Positions 8,331 to 16,223 of a DNA stretch of 43,397 nucleotides are shown here, piece by piece; the stretch's first letter is position 1, and each line of letters opens with the position of its first letter. Under the pieces are notes generated by a model that worked only from the letters and a program-made list of their open reading frames with translations, was not told the DNA's origin and did no database searches. The translations under genes and the position numbers were made by a program. The DNA lies in the NCBI GenBank assembly GCA_030040995.1, contig JASHOS010000116.1, positions 1-43,397 of the forward strand, read 5' to 3'. This DNA comes from Terriglobia bacterium (GTDB lineage: Bacteria; Acidobacteriota; Terriglobia; UBA7540).

Positions 8331-9305
8331 ATGAGACGGAAAGTCTGGCTTGTCGAACGGGGAGCATCGATAGTGGCTCTCCTCGTTGTCTCCGTGTTGC
8401 CAGCATGGACAGCGCAACAATACGCCGCCACTGGACTCGTATTAAAAGTGAATAGGAATCATTCGATGTTCGTCGTATCCGCTCAGGAAATACCGGGGTA
8501 CATGGATGCCATGGTCATGCCCTTGCCTGTCCGGGATCCTAGGCAGCTCGACGGTCTGCAGCCGGGTATGATGGTGAACTTCACATTGGTCGTAACCTCA
8601 AGAGACTCGTATGCCGAAAGCGTCCGCATTCGCCATTTCGAAAGCCTTCAGACCGATCCCCTGGATGCGTGCCGTCTGGCAATGCTGGACAAGGTCCTTG
8701 GAAAGACTTCTTCTTCCAGTACGGCGCTGGCTATTGGCCAGCACGTCCCTGACTTTTCCTTAATCGATCAGACCGGAAGCCGGGTGGCGCTGTCTCAGTT
8801 TGCCGGCAAAGTCGTGGCCGTGGATTTCGTTTACACGCGCTGCCCGCTGCCGAACTTCTGTTTTCGTCTCTCCAACAACTTTGGCCGTCTTCAGCAACGT
8901 TTCAAAACCCAAATGGGCCGCGACCTAATTCTACTGACCGTGACCCTCGATCCGGACCACGATCGACCGGAGGAGTTGACTCAGTACGCCGGCATTTGGA
9001 ATGCTAACCCTGCATCGTGGCACTTCCTGACCGGCCCCACGCCTAAGGTTAAGCAAGTGACCAGCATGTTTGGCGTCGATTATTGGCAAGATATGGGCAT
9101 GATGACACATTCGCTGCATACCGTCATTATCGACCGCCAGAGAAACCTGGTAGCCAACATTGAAGGAAACAAGTTCACCGCGAGAGAACTAGGCGATTTT
9201 GTGGAAACAGTAATGGATCATCCGCCGAACGCGTCGCAATTAGGAAGAGTAGAGGTCTCCCATCGAAATCTTCTCTCACAGAACTCCAGCAGGACTCAAA
9301 AATAA
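8331..9305 (+). CDS. SCO1/SenC-family copper protein with N-terminal copper-binding domain
   Basis: The ATG at 8331 follows GGGAGGG (8316-8322). An N-terminal signal or anchor segment ends near residue 28. Residues 32-100 resemble a CusF/E2-type copper-binding domain (YAATGLVLKVN, PGYMDAMVMPLPVRD). From about 135 a thioredoxin-fold SCO domain follows (GQHVPDFSLIDQTG, VVAVDFVYTRCPLPNFC), with HSLHTVIID holding the conserved His. The Cys pair has the longer CxxxxxC spacing instead of the usual CxxxC. I believe this spacing occurs in related SCO-like proteins. SCO proteins deliver copper to cytochrome oxidase or act as thiol reductases outside the membrane. It lies just downstream of the UnbV gene and is probably in its operon. 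Confidence 0.85.
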   Translation: MRRKVWLVERGASIVALLVVSVLPAWTAQQYAATGLVLKVNRNHSMFVVSAQEIPGYMDAMVMPLPVRDPRQLDGLQPGMMVNFTLVVTSRDSYAESVRIRHFESLQTDPLDACRLAMLDKVLGKTSSSSTALAIGQHVPDFSLIDQTGSRVALSQFAGKVVAVDFVYTRCPLPNFCFRLSNNFGRLQQRFKTQMGRDLILLTVTLDPDHDRPEELTQYAGIWNANPASWHFLTGPTPKVKQVTSMFGVDYWQDMGMMTHSLHTVIIDRQRNLVANIEGNKFTARELGDFVETVMDHPPNASQLGRVEVSHRNLLSQNSSRTQK

Positions 9306-9749
9306 TGTAAGAGCGTCCGGAGGTCGTCCCGCCTGAGCCGAAGCGTGCGTCTTAACCTCCCGCAATTGCTGATTATTTCCGGTGTCTCGCGATTGGGTTT
9401 CATCGCGGGCTTGCATTAGCCTGGATTATTCGCGGAAGGGCGGGGTTTCAACCCTGCCGAAAACGCGCCTCCTAAGCGATTGCTCGTTTCGCGCCGCCAG
9501 CAGACTGACGCCACGGGCCGCTTCCAGCGCGAAACGAGAGGGATTTCAGATCGCCTCTCTAACGGCACGGTTAAAGCTGTGCCCTTCCGCCGTCGTCTGG
9601 CGCGTTCATGAATAATGGCGTTAGATAAAGTCAAGTGACAACAGAGCGGCCGAGGAAGCCAAGGCATACATCCACAGGACGAGCCAATTGAGTGTAATCA
9701 AGACGGGAGCGTAAAGATAACCGGAAGGCAAAGCATTGCCGACGCGGCT
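9306..9749. other. Gene-poor stretch with a 12-bp inverted repeat
   Basis: No convincing gene was found. CTCGTTTCGCGC at 9483-9494 is repeated perfectly inverted at 9527-9538 with 32 nt between. A hydrophobic minus-strand frame near 9625-9715 (LNWLVLWMYALAS) might be the end of a decayed membrane protein, but it has no clear start. Confidence 0.4.
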
Positions 9750-10259
9750 TTAGGTGAGCAAGTCGCTCGGCTTAAAGACCGTGATGCCTGTCACTCGCTC
9801 GAAGTCGGCATCGTTCGTAGCCAGGAATGAGACGCCGTACTCGCGCATACACGCGACGATCATCGAGTCATTCGTCAGAAGGCTGAAAGCTTGGCGCTCG
9901 GGCTGTGCGGCCCGCAGGATTTCCTCGTTCACCGGGACAAAGAGCAGATTGAGCGCCAGGAGGCGTTCAACGTTCACCCAATAATCGCTAAGCGCCGGGA
10001 TCAACCCGGATTGTTCGCGCAGACGTTTCGCTGTCCCGCGGGTTATCAGACCTTTCGCCAGGGCTTCGGCCACCATGAACCTGTGCGTCGCCTCGTTCAC
10101 CGTTTCGAACAGGGTGATTCCAGTGACATCCTCGCGGAGGCAGCGTTCCAGCAATTGAGCGGACTGTGCGGATTCGCCGCTCAGCCCGTAAATGAAAATG
10201 TTCGCGTCGATGAAGACGAAACTGCGACTGGGGAGGCTCGAAAGGGGCGTCGACGCCAT
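9750..10259 (-). CDS. PIN-domain protein, probable VapC-like toxin ribonuclease
   Basis: The 169-residue product has a PIN-domain layout. FIDANIFIY supplies Asp18, the helix after it has Glu52/Glu56 (LFETVNEA), and the C-terminal half has Asp131 (LLTNDSMIVA) and Asp150/Asp152 (FLATNDADFERV). These acidic residues bind the metal that cuts RNA in VapC-type toxins. The gene begins 2 nt after the stop of a small protein at 10262-10453, the usual toxin-antitoxin order of antitoxin first. The RNA target is not predictable from sequence. A role other than toxin is possible, since PIN domains also occur in RNA processing. Confidence 0.75.
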   Translation of the reverse strand: MASTPLSSLPSRSFVFIDANIFIYGLSGESAQSAQLLERCLREDVTGITLFETVNEATHRFMVAEALAKGLITRGTAKRLREQSGLIPALSDYWVNVERLLALNLLFVPVNEEILRAAQPERQAFSLLTNDSMIVACMREYGVSFLATNDADFERVTGITVFKPSDLLT

Positions 10260-10261
10260 GC

Positions 10262-10453
10262 TCAGGACTGATCCTCGACATCAGCGTCCTCGGCCACCCA
10301 CTTCCAGTCTTCCGGAGAAAGTTTGATAGGCTGCTCGCGCCTTAGAGCGGCGAGGGCCTTGGTGACACGCCCGGATTTGCCTTCCGGCGTGAACTGCCGC
10401 TTGATCAGCCCTTCCAGCCTGGCTTTCGTCTGCTCGCTGACGTTTTCTGCCAT
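10262..10453 (-). CDS. Small protein upstream of the PIN toxin, probable antitoxin
   Basis: The product is 63 residues, highly charged and mainly helical (VSEQTKARLEGLIKRQFTPEGKSGRVTKALAALRREQ). It lies immediately upstream of the PIN-domain gene with a 2-nt gap. Its size, charge and position fit an antitoxin, which would neutralise the toxin and repress the shared promoter. I do not see a clear ribbon-helix-helix or AbrB motif, so the family is not assigned. The call rests mostly on position. Confidence 0.6.
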   Translation of the reverse strand: MAENVSEQTKARLEGLIKRQFTPEGKSGRVTKALAALRREQPIKLSPEDWKWVAEDADVEDQS

Positions 10454-10920
10454 ATCACTGCCATTCTAAATCAGCTTGGGCCGATTTTGCTGCAATTCCC
10501 TTATCTCAGCAAGGAAGTAATGCCTGCCGGCCACGCATTTTTCGCGCGGCTCGCCCGCTATCTTGAGCACCTGCCACGCACTCAGTGCTATACCGTCGAG
10601 GCCCGAAACCGGAACTGGCTCGCCCAGCGTTGCTTCGCTTCCCGCTCCATTGCGCTGTTTCAAAGGCTTTGGAATGACCGGGTATGAAGCGTGGATCGCG
10701 CTACGACCCGCTTACGCAGGTAAATGCGCGGGATCGTCGCACCACACGTCTTTTCAGAACTCCGTTATAAATCCTTTGGTATGCTATGCAGTTAGCAGAG
10801 GAGGGGAGCTACCCTACGTTACCTTCCTGCCTGGTAGCCATCAGATTACCCGTGGCGACCGAAACCGAAGCCGATACGGCTTCTTACGACAGTGCTAGGT
10901 TCGCGGGGAAAAGGTGCTGG
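10454..10920. other. Gene-poor stretch
   Basis: No reliable gene was found. A 65-residue minus-strand frame at 10466-10663 is the longest candidate, but it has no family match that I recognise. The stretch should include the promoter of the antitoxin-toxin pair near 10460-10520. Confidence 0.35.
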
Positions 10921-11574
10921 TCACTCCGGCTTCACCAACCCTTTCTTGACGGCGTAGAGCGCGAGCTTTGCCGTGCTGTGAATGTCCAGTGTCTGCATCA
11001 GGTTGGTTCGATGTATGGCCACGGTCTTCGGACTGATTTCCAGCAACTGGGCGATCTCCTTGTTGGAATGCCCCTCTGCCACCATCTGGAGAATCTGCCT
11101 TTCCCGCGGGGTCAGCCGCTCGTAGGGATCGTCGGCTGCAGCTTCCCGGCCGTCCTGTACAACCTCGGCCAGTACCGCCGCAGCGCCGGGACTCAGGTAC
11201 GTCTGGCCTTCAGCAACAGTTAGCACCGCGTGGGCCAGATCCAGATCAAGCACGCCCTTTAGAACATAACCTCTCACGCCGGCACGCAACGCCTGCCGCA
11301 CGTACAGCTCGTCAGAATACATACTGAGGATCATCAGCCGGATGCGTGGGTCTATTTGCCGGATCCTGTGCGCCGCCTCAATACCGTTCATCTCGGGCAT
11401 AACCATGTCAAGCAGGATCACATCAGGATGATGCCGCTGCGCCAGCTCGACCGCATCCAATCCCGTGCTTCCTTCCGCCACCACTTTGATGCGCGGATCA
11501 CCTTCCAGCATATGTCGGAAGGCTTGACGCACCAGAGCATGATCTTCGACAAGGGCGACTGTCACCGGGCTCAT
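10921..11574 (-). CDS. NarL/FixJ-type response regulator, orphan
   Basis: The start at 11574 follows AGGGGAA at good spacing; a longer frame to 11601 is less likely. Residues 1-120 form a receiver domain with the acidic pair Glu10-Asp11, phospho-acceptor Asp56 (DVILLDMVMPEMNG), a Ser in the switch region (ILSMYS) and Lys in YVLKG. The C-terminal part is a LuxR-type helix-turn-helix (LTPRERQILQMVAEGHSNKEIAQLL, then SPKTVAIHRTNLMQTL). Such proteins bind promoters as dimers when phosphorylated. No histidine kinase gene lies nearby, so its sensor must be elsewhere. It is flanked by two gene-poor stretches. Confidence 0.9.
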   Translation of the reverse strand: MSPVTVALVEDHALVRQAFRHMLEGDPRIKVVAEGSTGLDAVELAQRHHPDVILLDMVMPEMNGIEAAHRIRQIDPRIRLMILSMYSDELYVRQALRAGVRGYVLKGVLDLDLAHAVLTVAEGQTYLSPGAAAVLAEVVQDGREAAADDPYERLTPRERQILQMVAEGHSNKEIAQLLEISPKTVAIHRTNLMQTLDIHSTAKLALYAVKKGLVKPE

Positions 11575-12420
11575 GGCAAATTCCCCTGAAACGGATCCCA
11601 TCGCGCCGCCGGCATCGAACCGACGGGGGGCAGCTCAAGGGTCGCAGTTACCGAGCCTGCGGGTGTAGTCACCCAGCCCTTCCACCTGAATTACCAAGAC
11701 CGATCAAGAGGGAACCCCGCTGACCTATGATTAAGGAGGGAAGAAAAACCACGGGCTCTCAGCGACTTCTTCCCGAAATTAACTCTGGCTGCTTCGGAAT
11801 ATAACCATTCTTAGCCGTGCGCAGAGCGGCCTCATGGTGAGCCCCCGATCTCAAGCAGCAGGAAAGCTTATTTGCGAACAGGTTGGCAGTCAATATCGTG
11901 TGTCCATTAATCTCAACTTACAATTGCGCGAAAGCGCGGAGTTAAAAGGAGTACAGCGGCTCCTTAAGCAACATCCCGGACTTCAAGAGCCCGTCTCGAA
12001 AGCCGTCAGTCGAGCGTTCGCTTCCCGCCAACAGTCTGACCATGTTCCACATCTCTTGCTGGGCACTGGAGCTATATCTGAAGACACGTCGAAGGCGGAA
12101 GCTCAGGGGCTGAAGCATGCCGCCCCGTGTCAACGATCAGTCTTTTGTGGAAACGGCCACCGGACGTCTATATGACCGATGTTCAAGTGAAGCCCGTGGG
12201 TTTTGCGAGGAGAGGGGAGACTTTTCTCGGCGAGAACTTGCGGGGTGCAGACTCGATTGCACAAATTCTGCTCCGGGTCAGCGTTGGTGACGGGACGTTA
12301 TAGTCACCCTCACCTTGCCTGCCATGCGTCTGCACATTGCGAGGCAGTCTGGTGAAATAAACACGCAAGCCTCAGCCGGAATAGTCCGAGCTTGAGGGTG
12401 AGCCTTCAGTAACGGTCCTG
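11575..12420. other. Long gene-poor stretch
   Basis: About 850 bp without a gene that I can support. Frames on both strands (for example plus 11834-12175) lack ribosome sites, and their compositions do not resemble a known family. I see no repeats with matching ends. It may be decayed coding sequence. Confidence 0.4.
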
Positions 12421-13014
12421 TTATTGAGCCGTCGACCGACCGGGTGCTGCCGCGTGAGCCGTCTTGACGTATCTCTGCAGGGCCTTCACGTAGCCATCCT
12501 GAGCCACCGCTGCCGCTCGCTGCCGATAGGTCTCGGCATCCTGAGGAGCCCAGGTAGCCAAGCCGTCCACGTACCGGTTGCACATGCAAAAAACAGCAGC
12601 GATCAGCACCGTGTCATGTATTTCCCGGTCGGTTGCGCCTTGCTGATGCGCGCGTTCCACATCTTCTGTGGTTACGTTCTTTCCGCCCTGTTGCACCTTG
12701 CCCGCAATCGTGAGAAGCGCCTTGAGCTTCTCCGAGACATCAGCGTGCTCAAAGTCCTTCTTCACTTGCCGTACCAGATTCTCGTTCCCATCAAGGTGGA
12801 TCGCCGCGATTGCGCCGTGGGCCGACTGGCAATAATAGCAGTCATTTTGCGACGAAACGTAAGTCGCGATGAGCTCTCGCTCCGCCATCGACAGCGTATT
12901 CGGGGCATGCAGAAGAACTTCGACGAGCTCGCTCATGGGCATCGCGGTCTCTGGACGAAACGCGAACAGCCCTCGGATGCCCGGCAGTTTTTCGTCAAGC
13001 TGGATATGAGGCAT
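12421..13014 (-). CDS. AhpD/carboxymuconolactone decarboxylase-like peroxidase, CxxC form
   Basis: The 197-residue product belongs to the AhpD-like peroxidase group. It has the full active-site spacing: Glu47, then Cys59 and Cys62 in SSQNDCYYCQSAH, then His66. This matches the Glu-12-Cys-3-Cys-4-His pattern of AhpD. Proteins of this fold reduce peroxides or relay electrons with the Cys pair. The start at 13014 follows GAGGA. The gene is divergent from the selC-selD operon, and a homologue with Sec in place of the second Cys lies at 18432-18998. The two are only distantly similar outside the motif, so they need not share a substrate. Confidence 0.85.
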   Translation of the reverse strand: MPHIQLDEKLPGIRGLFAFRPETAMPMSELVEVLLHAPNTLSMAERELIATYVSSQNDCYYCQSAHGAIAAIHLDGNENLVRQVKKDFEHADVSEKLKALLTIAGKVQQGGKNVTTEDVERAHQQGATDREIHDTVLIAAVFCMCNRYVDGLATWAPQDAETYRQRAAAVAQDGYVKALQRYVKTAHAAAPGRSTAQ

Positions 13015-13543
13015 GGATGGGTTCCTCGCTTTCAGGGGTTGGCCCGAGGCCGAAAGGAATCAGGCAAAATTTACAGATTTTCTTGCTTAACTCTCGCGGC
13101 CCTGTGTGCTTAACCCAAACAGCGACCTAAGTTATACAGCCTATGCTCGAGCATAGCAATCATCGGGAATGGCTACTAATCGCTGTATTATGGATTATCG
13201 GCGCCACTCAGACCGTCTAGCTTCATGTTCATCATTGCGCCAGGCCCGTGCGGCCGTGCAAGATCTTCTTCCCTCGCCGGCTCGGGAGACATATATGCAA
13301 ACGTGCCCATCTTGGCACTGGGGGCACGTGAGGAAGGCATCACCGACTGAGGCAATCAGGGTGTTGCCTTGGGAAGAGGTGTCTTGGGACCTGCGCGTGT
13401 CAATTTGGCCAAGCCGAAGTCCAGAATTTTCGTCTGGCTGCGTTTCATAACAAAGATACTCGCTGGTTTGATGCTCCATCGGAGGCTTTTCTTGTCTTCA
13501 AAAACATGAATGATGTGGGATGGTGGTGTGCTATGGTTTGATT
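13015..13543. other. Divergent intergenic region upstream of selC
   Basis: About 530 bp between the AhpD-like gene and tRNA-Sec. A minus-strand frame at 13195-13479 has one CPQC, but its neighbours in the frame do not resemble a known protein and it lacks a ribosome site. Promoters for the sel operon and the AhpD-like gene should lie here; I could not place them. Confidence 0.35.
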
Positions 13544-13637
13544 GGAGAGTGAGGCGTGCCTGGTGGCCGCCGCGGTCTTCAAAACCGTTGCTCCGGTACT
13601 CCGTATCGGAGGGTAGGTTCGATTCCTACCCTCTCCG
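13544..13637 (+). tRNA. selC: tRNA-Sec (UCA anticodon)
   Basis: The anticodon arm is GCGGT-CTTCAAA-ACCGT with TCA in the loop, which decodes UGA. A long variable arm (CTCCG...CGGAG) and a D arm with a 6-7 bp stem and 4-nt loop are typical of tRNA-Sec. The T arm is GTAGG-TTCGATT-CCTAC. The acceptor pairs GGAGAG with CTCTCC, with discriminator G at 13637. The next bases are CCG, so CCA is not encoded. Only six standard acceptor pairs are clear, fewer than the usual eight. It lies 43 nt before the selD Shine-Dalgarno, on the same strand. Confidence 0.95.
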
Positions 13638-13679
13638 CCGCCCGGTTTGAGGCTTGTTTTTTGTGCAATCGTGCCTGAC

Positions 13680-13697
13680 AGGAGGTGACGACGTACG
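13680..13697 (+). promoter_or_regulatory. Shine-Dalgarno and probable ACG start codon of selD
   Basis: AGGAGGTGA at 13680-13688 is a near-perfect ribosome site. The reading frame that carries the SelD active site has no ATG, GTG or TTG between the TGA at 13686 and the TTG at 13794. ACG at 13695 sits 9 nt after AGGAGG, which is ideal spacing. A T-to-C change of ATG, or a sequencing error, would give the same picture. Confidence 0.65.
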
Positions 13698-14744
13698 TCG
13701 CGCGAACAGACTCTTAGACTGACAGCGCTTTCTTCCTGCGCTGGTTGCGCTTCAAAGCTTAGCCAGCAGGCTCTGGCGCAGGTTCTGCGCAGGTTGCCGG
13801 TGCTGAATAGCCGTGATCTCCTGGTCAGCGCGGCCACAGGGGACGATGCTGGAGTGTATCGTCTCGATGCACACCGTGCTCTCGTGCAGACAACGGACTT
13901 TTTTACGCCTATTGTCGATAATCCTGTCTCCTACGGCCAAATTGCGGCTGCGAACGCGCTGTCGGACGTTTACGCGATGGGTGGGCGCCCGCTTACTGCC
14001 CTGGCGATCGTGGGAATGCCTGCAGACAGAGTGCCCGTAGCTCTAGTGAATCGAATCCTCCGGGCTGGCGCAGCCAAAATCAAAGAGGCGAAGTGCGTGC
14101 TGCTGGGGGGCCACACGATTCGTAGTCCGGAGCCTATATACGGTTTCGCGATTACTGGCTTGGTCTCGGCGCGGCGGATGCTCACTAACGCCAATGCGCG
14201 CGTTGGCGACCTGCTTGTTCTGACAAAGCCACTTGGGACGGGTATCGTCACAACAGCGATCAAACGGGATTCTGTTGGCCGGTCCCTTGAACGGAAAAGC
14301 ATCCGCTCGATGACACATCTCAACACTGTGGGGCCGGAACTGGCTGAAAAGCACCTATCGAGAGCCGCCGTCGATGTGACTGGGTTCGGGCTGCTCGGGC
14401 ACCTGTTCGCAATGTGTCGCGCGAGCCGGGTGGGTGCACGGATTTACATGTCCAAGGTTCCCGCGCTCAGCAACAAAGTCTTTGACCTGATCTCAAAGGG
14501 ATTCATTCCCGGCGGGACCCGCGATAACCTCACCTATGCGAACGAATTCACGGATTGGGGCGACGTTACTGCGTCCCAAAGGGTCCTGCTCGCGGATGCG
14601 CAGACCAGCGGCGGCTTGCTGTTCTCCATTCCTCCGAAGAATCTGAAGTCAGCCCTAAAATACCTGAGCCGGAATGTCCTCTGTGCGGCCCTCATCGGCA
14701 AGGTTGTGCGTTCAAATGAACCGCGGATCCAAGTGAGCGCATGA
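13695..14744 (+). CDS. selD: Selenide, water dikinase (selenophosphate synthase)
   Basis: SelD makes selenophosphate from selenide and ATP, the selenium donor for SelA. The standard TTG start at 13794 would remove the catalytic segment. Reading from ACG 13695 gives 349 residues, close to the 347 of E. coli, and adds LTALSSCAGCASKL. This aligns with the E. coli segment holding essential Cys17 and Lys20. Here these are Cys18 and Lys21, while the second Cys (Cys19 in E. coli) is Ser. The ATP and metal region follows (GDDAGVYR, TTDFFTPIVDNP, GRPLTALAIVG, GGHTIRSPEPIYG, DVTGFGLLGHL, DAQTSGGLL). The gene is first after selC and overlaps selA by ATGA at 14741-14744, so the two are likely translationally coupled. 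Confidence 0.92.
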   Translation, partial: TSREQTLRLTALSSCAGCASKLSQQALAQVLRRLPVLNSRDLLVSAATGDDAGVYRLDAHRALVQTTDFFTPIVDNPVSYGQIAAANALSDVYAMGGRPLTALAIVGMPADRVPVALVNRILRAGAAKIKEAKCVLLGGHTIRSPEPIYGFAITGLVSARRMLTNANARVGDLLVLTKPLGTGIVTTAIKRDSVGRSLERKSIRSMTHLNTVGPELAEKHLSRAAVDVTGFGLLGHLFAMCRASRVGARIYMSKVPALSNKVFDLISKGFIPGGTRDNLTYANEFTDWGDVTASQRVLLADAQTSGGLLFSIPPKNLKSALKYLSRNVLCAALIGKVVRSNEPRIQVSA

Positions 14745-16192
14745 ACCGCTCTGGCCTACGTTCTGTTCCTTCTGTCGACAGAGTCCTTCGCGAACTAGGC
14801 GTGACCGAGCTGCCTCGGCCGCTCATCGTCCGTATCGTCCGGCGAGAGATCGATGCCCTTCGCAAAGGCGAAGAGATCCCTGCCCCTGCACAAGTACTTT
14901 CTCGCATCAGGAAAGCCGTTCAGGCCCTGGCGTCCTTACGAATCCAGCCGTTGATCAACGGAACTGGCATTCTTGTTCACACGAATTTCGGTCGTGCTCC
15001 GCTCGGGCCGCTGGTGGTTGAGAGGCTATCGACGATTGCATCAAGCTACAACAATCTTGAATACGGCGCCGTGAGCGGCGGGCGAGGCAGCCGCGCTGGA
15101 TATCTGGAGGAAGGCCTCGCGGTTCTATGCAACTCGGAAGCCGCGACGGTGGTTAACAACAATGCCGCAGCACTCGTCTTGATCGTGCGCCATCTCTGCG
15201 GTTCAGCCCGGCCCAGCGACGCCGGGCCATCTCACTCTGGATCCGACAAAACGGTCAGAGATGAAGTGATTATTTCGCGCGGAGAACTTATCCAGATCGG
15301 CGGCGGTTTTCGAGTACCGGAGATTCTCGAGTCAAGCGGTGCACGGTTGCGGGAAATCGGCACTACCAACAAGACATCTTTGGATGATTACGATCGAGCG
15401 ATTTCGCCGCGAACGGCGATGATTTTGAAGGTCCATCGAAGCAACTTTTTCATGGACGGATTCGTCGAATCACCGCGTACCTCGGAGATCGCCACGTTAT
15501 CGCGCCGGTATAAGGTTCCATTTATCGAAGATCTTGGAAGCGGCGCGATGGTCGAAACCGAGAGAGTTGCACAGGAGCTGGAACACGAACCAATTCCGCG
15601 CGAGGCGTTGGGCCATGGGGTTGACCTGATCTGCTTTAGCGGCGATAAGCTGCTCGGTGGGCCACAGGCGGGGGTGATTGCAGGCAAGGCCAAATGGGTT
15701 GCCGCACTCAAGCGTGAGCCTCTCTTTCGCGCTCTCCGTTGCGACAAACTGGTCCTCTCAGCGCTCGAAGCTACGGTGGACTTGTATTTGACCGAATCCA
15801 AGGTCCGCCCCTCACACGTCGGCGCAGGGGGTTCGGAGTCGATACGCGTCATTGAGATGATGCGCCTCACGAATGAGGAACTGCTTGAGCGTGCCCAGGC
15901 GATTGTTTCGGCTCTCCGCGACACCGGGGTGACCACCGTTGTGGGCGAGGGACACTCGCAGATTGGTGGTGGAACGCTGCCGCGCTCAGAAATTCTATCA
16001 GTGACGCTCGACTTATCCCACCCCACGCTCAAACCACAAGAGATTGCCGAGCGACTGAGAACACGCGCTATTCCGGTCGTCGGCTATGTGTCGCGGGGAA
16101 CGTTCAAAATAGACCTGCGCACGGTCTTCCGGCCGCAGGATGAGGAACTGGTAAAGGCGATCTGCGAGGTGTGTAACCGAGGGGTAGTTTGA
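14741..16192 (+). CDS. selA: L-seryl-tRNA(Sec) selenium transferase
   Basis: SelA is the PLP enzyme that converts Ser-tRNA(Sec) to Sec-tRNA(Sec) using selenophosphate. The 483-residue product has the N-terminal helical domain (SVDRVLRELG), then LINGTGILVHTNFGRAPL and YNNLEYGAVSGGRGSR. The PLP lysine is Lys303 in CFSGDKLLGGPQAG, with IEDLGSGA before it. A hydrophilic insert of about 20 residues (GSARPSDAGPSHSGSDK) lies near 154-170, within the PLP domain; I do not recall it in the E. coli protein. The ATG overlaps the selD stop. The gene is second in the selC-selD-selA-selB cluster. Confidence 0.95.
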   Translation: MNRSGLRSVPSVDRVLRELGVTELPRPLIVRIVRREIDALRKGEEIPAPAQVLSRIRKAVQALASLRIQPLINGTGILVHTNFGRAPLGPLVVERLSTIASSYNNLEYGAVSGGRGSRAGYLEEGLAVLCNSEAATVVNNNAAALVLIVRHLCGSARPSDAGPSHSGSDKTVRDEVIISRGELIQIGGGFRVPEILESSGARLREIGTTNKTSLDDYDRAISPRTAMILKVHRSNFFMDGFVESPRTSEIATLSRRYKVPFIEDLGSGAMVETERVAQELEHEPIPREALGHGVDLICFSGDKLLGGPQAGVIAGKAKWVAALKREPLFRALRCDKLVLSALEATVDLYLTESKVRPSHVGAGGSESIRVIEMMRLTNEELLERAQAIVSALRDTGVTTVVGEGHSQIGGGTLPRSEILSVTLDLSHPTLKPQEIAERLRTRAIPVVGYVSRGTFKIDLRTVFRPQDEELVKAICEVCNRGVV

Positions 16193-16223
16193 TTTCGGCC
16201 GGATTCCCTAAAGCGGTGCTGTC

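Noticed and set aside
11834-12175. 113-aa plus-strand frame
   Set aside because: The frame has no good start region and does not resemble a protein family; an equally long frame runs opposite.
13671-13688. selD starting at GTG 13671 with the TGA at 13686 read as Sec
   Set aside because: The TGA overlaps the Shine-Dalgarno AGGAGGTGA, no hairpin of the expected form follows, and SelD does not need residues there. An ACG start is simpler.
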